The notes under the pieces were generated by a model that worked only from the letters and a program-made list of their open reading frames with translations, was not told where the DNA came from and did not search any database. Below, piece by piece: positions 36,044 to 43,907 of a stretch of 45,988 nt of DNA; within the stretch, counting starts at the first letter, position 1; each line of letters opens with the position of its first letter. A program made the translations under genes and the position numbers. This DNA comes from an uncultured Candidatus Pelagibacter sp. (GTDB lineage Bacteria; Pseudomonadota; Alphaproteobacteria; Pelagibacterales; Pelagibacteraceae): positions 1 to 45,988 of the forward strand of contig CAJQTO010000005.1 in the NCBI GenBank assembly GCA_905620465.1, in the 5' to 3' direction.

Positions 36044-37167
36044 TGAGTGATGATATTAAAAAAGGTTTATTAGGAATTATAGTTGATGAAACTGAAGTTT
36101 CAAAGGTAATGCCAGAAATTAATTCACTAACCTATAGAGGTTATGCTGCTCAAGATTTGTGTGAGGCTTGTAAATTTGAAGAAGTCGCATATTTAATATT
36201 AAATAAAGATCTTCCAAACTCTATTGAACTTAAAAAATTTGAAAAAGAAGAACAAAACAATAGAGAATTATCAAAAAATTTATACGAAATAATAAAACAT
36301 ATGCCAAAAAAATCACATCCAATGGATGTTGCTAGAACAGCTGTGAGTGTAATGGGTCTTGAAGACAAAGAAACATCAGACAATTCACCAGAAGCTAACA
36401 TGAGAAAAGCGTTGAGAATTTTTGCAAAAACTCCCACTGCTTTAGCAGCTTTTTATAGGGTCAGAAATGGTAAAAAAATAATTAAACCTAAAAAATCATT
36501 CTCATTTGCAGAAAATTTTTTTTATATGTGTTTTGGAAAGGTTCCACAAAAAGAAATTGTAAAAGCTTTTGATGTTTCTTTAATTTTATACGCTGAACAC
36601 AGTTTTAATGTTTCAACATTTACGGCTAGAACCATTACCAGTAGTTTATCAGATATTCATGGTGCTATTACAGGTGCTATAGCAAGTTTAAAGGGACCCT
36701 TACATGGTGGTGCTAATGAAGAAGTTATGCACATGATGAAAAAAATTAAAAAACCTGAAAATGCAATGAAATGGATTAATGATGCTTTAGATAATAAAGA
36801 TGTTGTTATGGGGTTTGGGCATAGAGTTTATAAAAGTGGTGATTCAAGAGTTCCAACTATGAGAGAATATTTTAGGAGAGTTGCTAAAGTTAAAAAAGAT
36901 AAAACTTTTGAAAAAATATATGACATTGTTGAAAAAGTTATGATTAAAAGAAAAAATATTCACCCGAATGTAGATTACCCTACTGGACCCACCTATCATT
37001 TAATGGGTTTTGATACTGATTTTTTTACACCAATATTTGTGATATCTAGAATTACTGGATGGTCAGCTCACATTATGGAGCAACATGCCGCCAATAAACT
37101 AATTAGGCCACTTGCTAGCTATAAAGGTAGTAAACACAGAAAAGTAATTCAATTAAATCAAAGATAA
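36043..37167 (+). CDS. prpC: 2-methylcitrate synthase / citrate synthase-like
   Basis: 374 aa. Catalytic residues of citrate synthase are visible: His in LHGGANEEV, His in GFGHRVYKSGDSR and Asp in GFDTDFFTPIFVISR; also YAEHSFNVSTFTARTITSS. Operon with prpD and prpB makes 2-methylcitrate synthase (propionyl-CoA plus oxaloacetate) more likely than the TCA enzyme. No prpR or acnD is adjacent. Its 3' end faces nrdB after 9 bp. Confidence 0.9.
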   Translation: MSDDIKKGLLGIIVDETEVSKVMPEINSLTYRGYAAQDLCEACKFEEVAYLILNKDLPNSIELKKFEKEEQNNRELSKNLYEIIKHMPKKSHPMDVARTAVSVMGLEDKETSDNSPEANMRKALRIFAKTPTALAAFYRVRNGKKIIKPKKSFSFAENFFYMCFGKVPQKEIVKAFDVSLILYAEHSFNVSTFTARTITSSLSDIHGAITGAIASLKGPLHGGANEEVMHMMKKIKKPENAMKWINDALDNKDVVMGFGHRVYKSGDSRVPTMREYFRRVAKVKKDKTFEKIYDIVEKVMIKRKNIHPNVDYPTGPTYHLMGFDTDFFTPIFVISRITGWSAHIMEQHAANKLIRPLASYKGSKHRKVIQLNQR

Positions 37168-37176
37168 TTTTTAAAA

Positions 37177-38208
37177 TTAACTAAAGGCTTCTGTCCAAGT
37201 TCCTTGTGTGGATGCTTTAGAATATTCTGTTGCACGACCTTCAAAAAAGTTCATGTGTTCAACCGCATTCAACATAGTATCTAGCCATGTAAGTGGATTT
37301 TTATCTACTTTATAAATTGGATCCAGTCCCAATTGTGAAAGTCTTCTATTGGCAATAAATCTTATGTAAAGTTTTACATCTTGAGCAGTAAGACCTTCCA
37401 TTGGGCCCATTTCAAAAGCTAAATTAATAAAAGCATCTTCGTGCTCTATAATTGTTCTACAAGCTTTATAAAGTTCTTTTTTTAATTCAGGATTCCAGAT
37501 TTCAGGGTTCTCATGAATGAACTCTTTAAACAGTCTAATCATAGAATTACAGTGAAGAGTTTCATCTCTTACAGACCATGTAACAATCTGACCCATACCT
37601 TTCATTTTATTATGCCTTGGAAAGTTAAGTAAGATTGCAAAACTTGCAAATAATTGTAAGCCTTCAGTGAATGCACTAAATACAGCAACTGTTAATGCTA
37701 TATCTTTTTTTGATTTCATGTCAAAATTTTGCATATAATCATATTTATCTTTCATTTCTTTGTATTTCATGAAAGCTGAGTATTCGGACTCTGGCATTCC
37801 GATAGTATCAAGTAGGTGTGAGTATGCAGCTATATGAACTGTTTCCATTGAAGCAAAAGCTGTCATCATCATTAATACTTCTGTTGGTTTGAATACAGTT
37901 GTATAATGTCTTAAATAACAATTTTGAACTTCAACATCGGCTTGTGTAAAAAATCTAAAAATTTGAGTTAATAAATTTTTCTCTGATTGTGTTAAGTTTT
38001 TTTGCCAGTCTCTAACATCATCACCAAGTGGAACTTCTTCTGGTAGCCAGTGAATTCTTTGTTGCGTTAACCAAGCATCATAACACCATGGATATCTAAA
38101 TGGTTTATAAACTGGATTTTCAACTAATAATCCCATTTTTTGTGGTTGGATAATTTCTTTTTTTTTGGATTTAACAATATCCGATTTAATTTTTTCTACT
38201 ACTGGCAA
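37177..38208 (-). CDS. nrdB: Ribonucleotide reductase class Ia, beta subunit
   Basis: About 343 aa. Diiron/tyrosyl-radical ligands are in order: Asp in FTQADVEVQ, Glu, His and radical Tyr in METVHIAAYSHLL, Glu in FTEGLQLF, and Glu/His in RDETLHCN. The start was chosen as TTG 38208: GAGGAG lies 8 nt upstream, whereas the GTG at 38217 overlaps that site. The Shine-Dalgarno is inside the codons for the NrdA redox-active tail, and the gene overlaps nrdA by 10 bp. C-terminus ends TWTEAFS. Confidence 0.93.
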   Translation of the reverse strand: MPVVEKIKSDIVKSKKKEIIQPQKMGLLVENPVYKPFRYPWCYDAWLTQQRIHWLPEEVPLGDDVRDWQKNLTQSEKNLLTQIFRFFTQADVEVQNCYLRHYTTVFKPTEVLMMMTAFASMETVHIAAYSHLLDTIGMPESEYSAFMKYKEMKDKYDYMQNFDMKSKKDIALTVAVFSAFTEGLQLFASFAILLNFPRHNKMKGMGQIVTWSVRDETLHCNSMIRLFKEFIHENPEIWNPELKKELYKACRTIIEHEDAFINLAFEMGPMEGLTAQDVKLYIRFIANRRLSQLGLDPIYKVDKNPLTWLDTMLNAVEHMNFFEGRATEYSKASTQGTWTEAFS

Positions 38209-40136
38209 GATAAACACTCCTCATATTCTGGTTGTTCGCTTGTTTGTTTTTTTGATTTATAAACGTTAGCTGTGACATCTGTTGAATTTGCATCATTAAT
38301 ATTCTCAGCTCGTTGGATTGATTTTGATCTACAATAGTAAAGACTCTTTAAACCTTTTTTCCATGCATCAAAATGAATTTGGTGGAGCTCTCTTTTGTGC
38401 ACATCAGCTGCTAAAAATAAGTTAACTGATTGAGCTTGAGAGATATAAGGAGTCCTATCTCCACTTAATTCTATAATCCATTTTTGATCTAGTTCAAATG
38501 CTGTTTTAAATACATCTTTTTCTAAATCAGTTAAAAAATCTAACTGAGAAACAGAACCTTCATTAGTTGTTATTCCAGACCATACTTCGTCAGTATTTTT
38601 TCCATGTTTTTCCAATAGTTCTACTAAATATCTATTTCTAACATTGTATGATCCTGATAAAGTTTTGTGTGTGTAACTATTGGCTGCAACTGGTTCTACT
38701 CCCGGTGAAGCTCCACCACAAATAATGGAAATAGAAGCTGTTGGTGCAATAGCAGTTTTATTTGAAAATCTTTCATTAAAACCATAGTCAGCAGCATCAG
38801 GGCAAGCACCTCTTTCATCTGCCAAATCTTTAGATGATTGGTCAACTTGTTCTTGAATATGTTTAAATATTTTTTTATTCCAGACTTTGCTCATCACGGA
38901 CTCCAATGGAATTTTGTTTTTTTGTAAATAGGAATGAAAGCCCATCACACCAAGGCCAACACTTCGTTCTTTTTCAGCAGAATATTTTGCATCAGCAAAT
39001 TGATCCGGTGCTCTATTAATAAAATCAGATAATACGTTATCTAAGAATCTCATAATATCAGGTACCATCATCTTGTCGTCCTTCCACTCATCATACTTTT
39101 CTAAATTTAAAGAAGATAAACAACAAACTGCCGTTCTATCTCTTCCATCCTTGTCTATACCTGTTGGTAAAGTTATTTCACTACAAAGATTAGAAGTTTT
39201 AACAGTTAAATTTGCAAGTTTATGATGTTGTGGAATTTGTCTATTAACAGTATCAATAAAAATTATATAAGGTTCACCAGTCTCGATTCTTGCGGTTAAT
39301 AACCTTATCCATAAATTTCTCGCAGAAATAGTTTGTTGTACTGTGCCGTCTGCTGGACTTTTTAATGCCCACTGCTCATCAGTTTCGACAGCTCTCATAA
39401 ATGCATCTGATATAAGAACTCCATGATGGAGGTTCAATGATTTTCTATTCGGGTCTCCACCTGTTGGTCTTCTCATTTCAATAAATTCTTCTATTTCAGG
39501 ATGATCAATTGGAAGATAACATGCGGCAGAACCTCTTCTTAATGAACCTTGGCTAATTGCCATTGTTAATGAATCCATCACTTTAATAAATGGAATTATG
39601 CCAGATGTTTTTCCAACTTTACCAATTTTTTCTCCAATAGATCTAAGGTTACCCCAGTAACTTCCAATACCACCACCCTTTGCAGCTAACCAAACATTTT
39701 CACTCCAAAGGTCAAGTATTCCCCCTAAGCTGTCAGAAGCTTCATTTAAAAAACATGAAATTGGTAACCCTCTTTTTGTTCCACCGTTTGACAAAACAGG
39801 AGTTGCTGGCATAAACCATAAATTGCTTATGTAATTATAAATTCTTTGAGCATGTAAATTGTCATCTGCATATGTGCTTGCAACACGAGCAAATAAATCT
39901 TGAAAGGATTCGTTGTGACCTAAATACCTATCTTTTAAAGTTGCTTTTCCAAAGTCAGTTAGGTTTGCGTCTCTAGATCTATCAATCTTTATTATAATAC
40001 CTTTCTCATTTTGAAATAATTCATTGTCATTACTTAAAGAGAATAGATCTGGTCTTTTCTCTTTAGTAACTTCATTACTATTTGGGCTATACTCAGAGAC
40101 AGCTTTCTTAAGGGCTTGTGATAGAATTTTGTTCAT
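38199..40136 (-). CDS. nrdA: Ribonucleotide reductase class Ia, alpha subunit
   Basis: About 645 aa from the ATG at 40136, clearly shorter than the roughly 760 aa of E. coli NrdA. Active-site Cys positions are visible in LPISCFLNEASDS, TSNLCSEITLP and VCCLSSLNL, with a C-terminal CLSC redox pair two residues from the end. The N-terminal ATP cone (overall activity site) is missing: the sequence goes almost straight into the catalytic domain. Overall dATP inhibition through that site is therefore probably absent. It forms an operon with nrdB. Confidence 0.94.
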   Translation of the reverse strand: MNKILSQALKKAVSEYSPNSNEVTKEKRPDLFSLSNDNELFQNEKGIIIKIDRSRDANLTDFGKATLKDRYLGHNESFQDLFARVASTYADDNLHAQRIYNYISNLWFMPATPVLSNGGTKRGLPISCFLNEASDSLGGILDLWSENVWLAAKGGGIGSYWGNLRSIGEKIGKVGKTSGIIPFIKVMDSLTMAISQGSLRRGSAACYLPIDHPEIEEFIEMRRPTGGDPNRKSLNLHHGVLISDAFMRAVETDEQWALKSPADGTVQQTISARNLWIRLLTARIETGEPYIIFIDTVNRQIPQHHKLANLTVKTSNLCSEITLPTGIDKDGRDRTAVCCLSSLNLEKYDEWKDDKMMVPDIMRFLDNVLSDFINRAPDQFADAKYSAEKERSVGLGVMGFHSYLQKNKIPLESVMSKVWNKKIFKHIQEQVDQSSKDLADERGACPDAADYGFNERFSNKTAIAPTASISIICGGASPGVEPVAANSYTHKTLSGSYNVRNRYLVELLEKHGKNTDEVWSGITTNEGSVSQLDFLTDLEKDVFKTAFELDQKWIIELSGDRTPYISQAQSVNLFLAADVHKRELHQIHFDAWKKGLKSLYYCRSKSIQRAENINDANSTDVTANVYKSKKQTSEQPEYEECLSCQ

Positions 40137-40168
40137 ATTTATTATTTTGTTAAATTTATTTACATAAA

Positions 40169-40183
40169 ACAACTACATGTTGT
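40169..40183. promoter_or_regulatory. Inverted repeat upstream of nrdA, possible operator
   Basis: ACAAC / GTTGT separated by TACAT forms a 15-bp palindrome about 33 bp before the nrdA ATG. A half-site-like ACACTATAT begins 32 bp further upstream (40201), a spacing like tandem NrdR boxes. The match to the NrdR consensus is only partial. It lies in the 156-bp divergent gap (40137-40292) to the phosphohexomutase gene, in which AGAACAT is also repeated (near 40225 and 40236). Confidence 0.3.
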
Positions 40184-40292
40184 ATGTAATTAGTACTGAT
40201 ACACTATATAAATTATAAATCAAGAGAACATATATAGAACATCTAAAATAAAAATCAATAAAAAAATTAAAATAAAGTAAGAAACATAAGTA

Positions 40293-41747
40293 ATGAATAA
40301 AGAAATAAAAATAGATCCCTACGGTTTTAGAGAATATGACGCCAGATGGCTATACCAAAAAGATATAAATAAAGCAGGAATAGTAAATCTCGGTAAAGGT
40401 TTGGGGACTCAAATAATAAAACATACAAAAAAAAATAACCCTAGAGTAATAGTTGGTCATGATTACAGGTCTTACAGTGAAGAAATAAAAGCTGCTTTAA
40501 AAAAAGGGTTAATTTCAACTGGATGCAACATCGAAGATATTGGTTTATCACTATCACCTACTGTTTATTTTGCACAATTCAATTTAGATGCTGATGCTGT
40601 TGCAATGGTAACGGCAAGTCACAATGAAAATGGTTGGACCGGTGTTAAAATGGGTATTAAGAAAGGTTTAACTCATGCACCAGAAGAAATGAAAGAATTA
40701 AAAGATATTACATTAAATAAAAAATTTGTTGAAGGACATGGAAATGAAAAACAAATAATAGGTTTTCAAAAAGTTTATAAAGATGACTTAATTAATAAAA
40801 ATAAAATTAATAAAAAAATTAAAGCAATTGTAGCATGTGGAAATGGAACAGCTGGCATATTTGCTCCTGAAATTTTGCGAGGAATTGGTTGTGAAGTTAT
40901 TGAGCTTGATTGCGAATTAGATTGGACTTTTCCAAAATATAATCCAAACCCTGAAGATTTAGAAATGCTTCATGCTATAAGTAAAGCAGTAAAAGATAAT
41001 GATGCAGATATTGGTTTTGGTTTTGATGGTGATGGAGATAGAGTCGGTGTTATTGACAACAAAGGTAATGAAATTTTTTCTGACAAAATTGGATTACTGA
41101 TTGCGCGAAATTTATCCTCAAAACATAAAAATTCAAAATTCATAGTAGATGTCAAATCAACTGGTTTATATTCAAATGATAAAGTTCTTAAAGAAAATAA
41201 TTGTGAAACTATTTACTGGAAGACAGGACATTCACACATAAAAAGAAAAGTTAATACAGAAAAAGCTTTAGCTGGCTTTGAAAAAAGTGGTCATTTTTTC
41301 TTTAATAAACCATTAGGTTTTGGTTATGATGATGGAATTAATTCAGCAATTCAAGTTTGTCATTTATTAGTTAATCAAAATAAAACGATGAATGAAATTA
41401 TGAAAGAATTACCAAATACTTTTCAAACACCTACTATGGCTCCTTTTTGCAAAGATGAAGAAAAGTATCAAGTAGTTGAAGATTTAGTAAAACAAGTTAC
41501 AGAAATTAAAAATAATAAAGGTAAGATTGATGATCAAGAAATCGTAGAAATTTTAACTGTAAATGGAATTAGATTTTCTTTTAGTGATGGGTCATGGGGA
41601 TTAATCAGAGCCTCATCAAACAAACCTTCATTAGTAGTTGTCACTGAAAGCCCAACTTCAGATGAAAGAAAGAAAAAAATATTTAATTTTATTGATGATT
41701 TGCTCCAAAAAACAGGAAAGATTGGTGAATACGATCAAAAAATTTAA
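40293..41747 (+). CDS. Phosphomannomutase/phosphoglucomutase
   Basis: 484 aa, alpha-D-phosphohexomutase. VTASHNENGWTGVKMG (catalytic Ser), FGFDGDGDRVGVID (Mg-binding Asp triad), and FEKSGHFFFNKPLGFGYDDGINS (sugar-binding loop) are in standard order. Interconverts hexose 6- and 1-phosphates to feed GDP-mannose or UDP-glucose synthesis for glycans. ATG start is preceded by AAGTAAGAAA only, with no good Shine-Dalgarno. Overlaps the small secreted gene. Confidence 0.92.
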   Translation: MNKEIKIDPYGFREYDARWLYQKDINKAGIVNLGKGLGTQIIKHTKKNNPRVIVGHDYRSYSEEIKAALKKGLISTGCNIEDIGLSLSPTVYFAQFNLDADAVAMVTASHNENGWTGVKMGIKKGLTHAPEEMKELKDITLNKKFVEGHGNEKQIIGFQKVYKDDLINKNKINKKIKAIVACGNGTAGIFAPEILRGIGCEVIELDCELDWTFPKYNPNPEDLEMLHAISKAVKDNDADIGFGFDGDGDRVGVIDNKGNEIFSDKIGLLIARNLSSKHKNSKFIVDVKSTGLYSNDKVLKENNCETIYWKTGHSHIKRKVNTEKALAGFEKSGHFFFNKPLGFGYDDGINSAIQVCHLLVNQNKTMNEIMKELPNTFQTPTMAPFCKDEEKYQVVEDLVKQVTEIKNNKGKIDDQEIVEILTVNGIRFSFSDGSWGLIRASSNKPSLVVVTESPTSDERKKKIFNFIDDLLQKTGKIGEYDQKI

Positions 41748-42009
41748 AATCCTATTAATTTTTATCTTATTTTTTTTCTCTAAAAGTATGGCTTTTAGTC
41801 CTGAACAAGAGAAGGAAATGTATATAGGGTGCTACGGAAACTCTAAGCAATATCTTGGTGCTGATGGAGCAAAAAAGTACTGCTTATGCACGATTAATAA
41901 ACTTAGTGAGAAATATTCTAATGAAGAAATAAATCTGATATTTAAAAAAAAACCTGAAGAAATAATGAAAGCTACCAAATTTGCAACAATTCACTGTGAA
42001 AAAAAATAA
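41725..42009 (+). CDS. Small secreted Cys-containing protein
   Basis: 94 aa from the GTG at 41725, chosen because AGGAAAG precedes it by about 5 nt. A signal peptide is clear: KKFK, then hydrophobic ILLIFILFFF, likely cleaved after SMA. The mature part of about 70 residues has four Cys (IGCYGNSKQY, YCLCTIN, HCEKK) that could make two disulfides in the periplasm. Family not recognised. It overlaps the 3' end of the phosphohexomutase by 23 bp, so it is coupled. Confidence 0.72.
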   Translation: MNTIKKFKILLIFILFFFSKSMAFSPEQEKEMYIGCYGNSKQYLGADGAKKYCLCTINKLSEKYSNEEINLIFKKKPEEIMKATKFATIHCEKK

Positions 42010-42073
42010 TACTATAATATCTGAAAAACTATTCTACGCTCCTATAAAAAAATTAGTTAGATCTTAATTGGAG

Positions 42074-42559
42074 TTAGTTAGACTTGGTCCAATATCCATA
42101 TACACACCTTGTTCCACTTCTAGAACAATCGTAGGTGTCATGAAGAACTCCATCTTTAACAACTGTAATGTGTTTTGAGCAAGATAGTATTAAAGTACCA
42201 CTTGGTAATTCGTCTTTTTTTAAGTGAACTTTACAACCTTGTCCTATAAACATTGTGGGCGTCCAATTCCAACCTAATTGTTGTAAATATTTTTTAAGAA
42301 CTACTCTATGTGTTCCTGTTCTTGGACTATCATTTTTTTGTTTTAAACTTCTAGCTAGCTTTGTTTTTGAAGTAGTTCTAAATACTTCATTTGCTTGGTA
42401 TAAATCATCATAAACTTTTTGATAAGATAAACCTGTAACAATAGCTATCGATCGAACTACACAGTCCCCTGTTATACCTTTATAGCCAGCAAGTGCTCTA
42501 CCACCATCATCTAATTTAAATTCTAAATTACTTCTAGAGAATAATCTCTTAAAAAACAT
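42074..42559 (-). CDS. Papain-like fold hypothetical protein (GDCVVRSIA family)
   Basis: About 161 aa from the ATG at 42559, 4 bp after the FAD oxidoreductase stop. GDCVVRSIAIVTGLSYQKVYDDL gives a Cys at the start of a helix, KHITVVKDGVLHDTYD gives a His in a strand and an Asp, as in papain-like Cys-His-Asp triads, and SRSGTRCVYGYW ends the domain. I recall the same motif order in uncharacterised phage and bacterial proteins, so a phage origin is possible. Peptidase activity is unproven. Confidence 0.6.
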   Translation of the reverse strand: MFFKRLFSRSNLEFKLDDGGRALAGYKGITGDCVVRSIAIVTGLSYQKVYDDLYQANEVFRTTSKTKLARSLKQKNDSPRTGTHRVVLKKYLQQLGWNWTPTMFIGQGCKVHLKKDELPSGTLILSCSKHITVVKDGVLHDTYDCSRSGTRCVYGYWTKSN

Positions 42560-42563
42560 CAAG

Positions 42564-43868
42564 TTATATTTCTGAGGAAGCTTTATAACGTTCATAAATT
42601 AATCTACTTTTTACACCTAAATTTAAAAATGGTTGAGGTGGCAACCAAGTAGGTTGATTTCTACTTTCAATAATTTCTATCTCAGAACTGTTTTCTTCGG
42701 AGGCCTTAATGGCAATTTGTTCTCCAAATAAAGTACCAACACCAATACCAGATCCATTGTAACAACCAGCAACAAAAATATTTTCATCTATTTTGTCAAA
42801 AATTTGAGAACTATTTCTAGTTCTGGAAACAACTCCAGACCATGTTGATTTAATTATATCCTCCGGAAGTTCAGGAAATCTTTTCTTGATTCCTATTTTT
42901 TGATTGATAGATCTTTTTTTAAGTTCTTCATCCGACATTTTAAAAGGATCATGAATCTCTGCAGTATTTCTAATTAAAATTCTTCTATCTTTAGTCATTC
43001 TAACGGTAGCTCCCATTGGCCTTACTGGTAAAACTCCCCACTCTTTTGGCTTTCCAATAGATTTAAATTCATTATTAGATAAAGGTTTTGTCATACTTGC
43101 AGTTAATGTAATTGGAAAATTATAATTAGTTTTAATACCTAGTGATTTTAAAAAAGCATTAGTGCAGAAAATAATTTTTTTTGTAACTATATTTGTATTT
43201 TTAAATTTACAATAAATAGTGTCTTTATTTTTTTTCCATTCTAATAAGGATGAGTTTTCATATAATTGGACATTGTTTGGTAAGGTATTAATCATTGCTC
43301 TACATAACTTTCCAGGATGAAGTAAAATTCCTCCTTTTGTATAAAGAGCGGTATTATAAAAGCTTGTTCCTAATTTTTTCTTTAACTCATCATTTGATAG
43401 TAAATCATATTCAAATCCTAGCTTAGAAAGAGTTTTCGAAAAATTTATCAGGATTTTTTTATCTTCAATTCTAGAGGAAGCAAAATATTTTCCGGTATCA
43501 TTCCAGTCACAATCAACTTGATATTCTTTGATAAATCTTTTTATAGTATCAATTCCTAATTTATAAATATCAGCTTTTTTTTTATAATTTGCTAATTCTT
43601 TATTTGATGTAAAACCATCATTTAGTGTGGTATCAACTAGATATCCTGAATTTCTACCACTTGCACCTTCACCAGCTAATTGGGCATCAACTAAGATTAT
43701 TTTTTGCTCTGGGTGTATTTGAGCTAATTTTCTTGCTGCAGACAAACCGGTGTATCCAGCACCAACAATCATCCATTCACAATCTTCATTTGATGTAAGA
43801 GTTTTAATATTTGACCTTAGATTAAGATCATTTATCCAACTACAACTTCTATCATTAAATACTTCCAT
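42564..43868 (-). CDS. FAD-dependent oxidoreductase (DAO/PuuB-OrdL type)
   Basis: 434 aa. Rossmann loop WMIVGAGYTGLSAARKLAQ near residue 35, ILVDAQLAGEGASGRNSGYLVDT as in gamma-glutamylputrescine/glycine oxidases, and FVAGCYNGSGIGVGTLFGEQIA at the C-terminal FAD site. Oxidises an amine or amino acid; substrate unknown. It lies between the carbamoyltransferase and papain-like genes on the same strand, 39 bp from the former. Confidence 0.85.
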   Translation of the reverse strand: MEVFNDRSCSWINDLNLRSNIKTLTSNEDCEWMIVGAGYTGLSAARKLAQIHPEQKIILVDAQLAGEGASGRNSGYLVDTTLNDGFTSNKELANYKKKADIYKLGIDTIKRFIKEYQVDCDWNDTGKYFASSRIEDKKILINFSKTLSKLGFEYDLLSNDELKKKLGTSFYNTALYTKGGILLHPGKLCRAMINTLPNNVQLYENSSLLEWKKNKDTIYCKFKNTNIVTKKIIFCTNAFLKSLGIKTNYNFPITLTASMTKPLSNNEFKSIGKPKEWGVLPVRPMGATVRMTKDRRILIRNTAEIHDPFKMSDEELKKRSINQKIGIKKRFPELPEDIIKSTWSGVVSRTRNSSQIFDKIDENIFVAGCYNGSGIGVGTLFGEQIAIKASEENSSEIEIIESRNQPTWLPPQPFLNLGVKSRLIYERYKASSEI

Positions 43869-43907
43869 GAAGTTAGATTATGATAATTGTTCGATGTTTA
43901 AAAGATT

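Noticed and set aside
40201-40216. Calling two NrdR boxes with confidence
   Set aside because: Only the left half of the second site resembles the consensus and the first palindrome has odd length; kept as a weak operator note.
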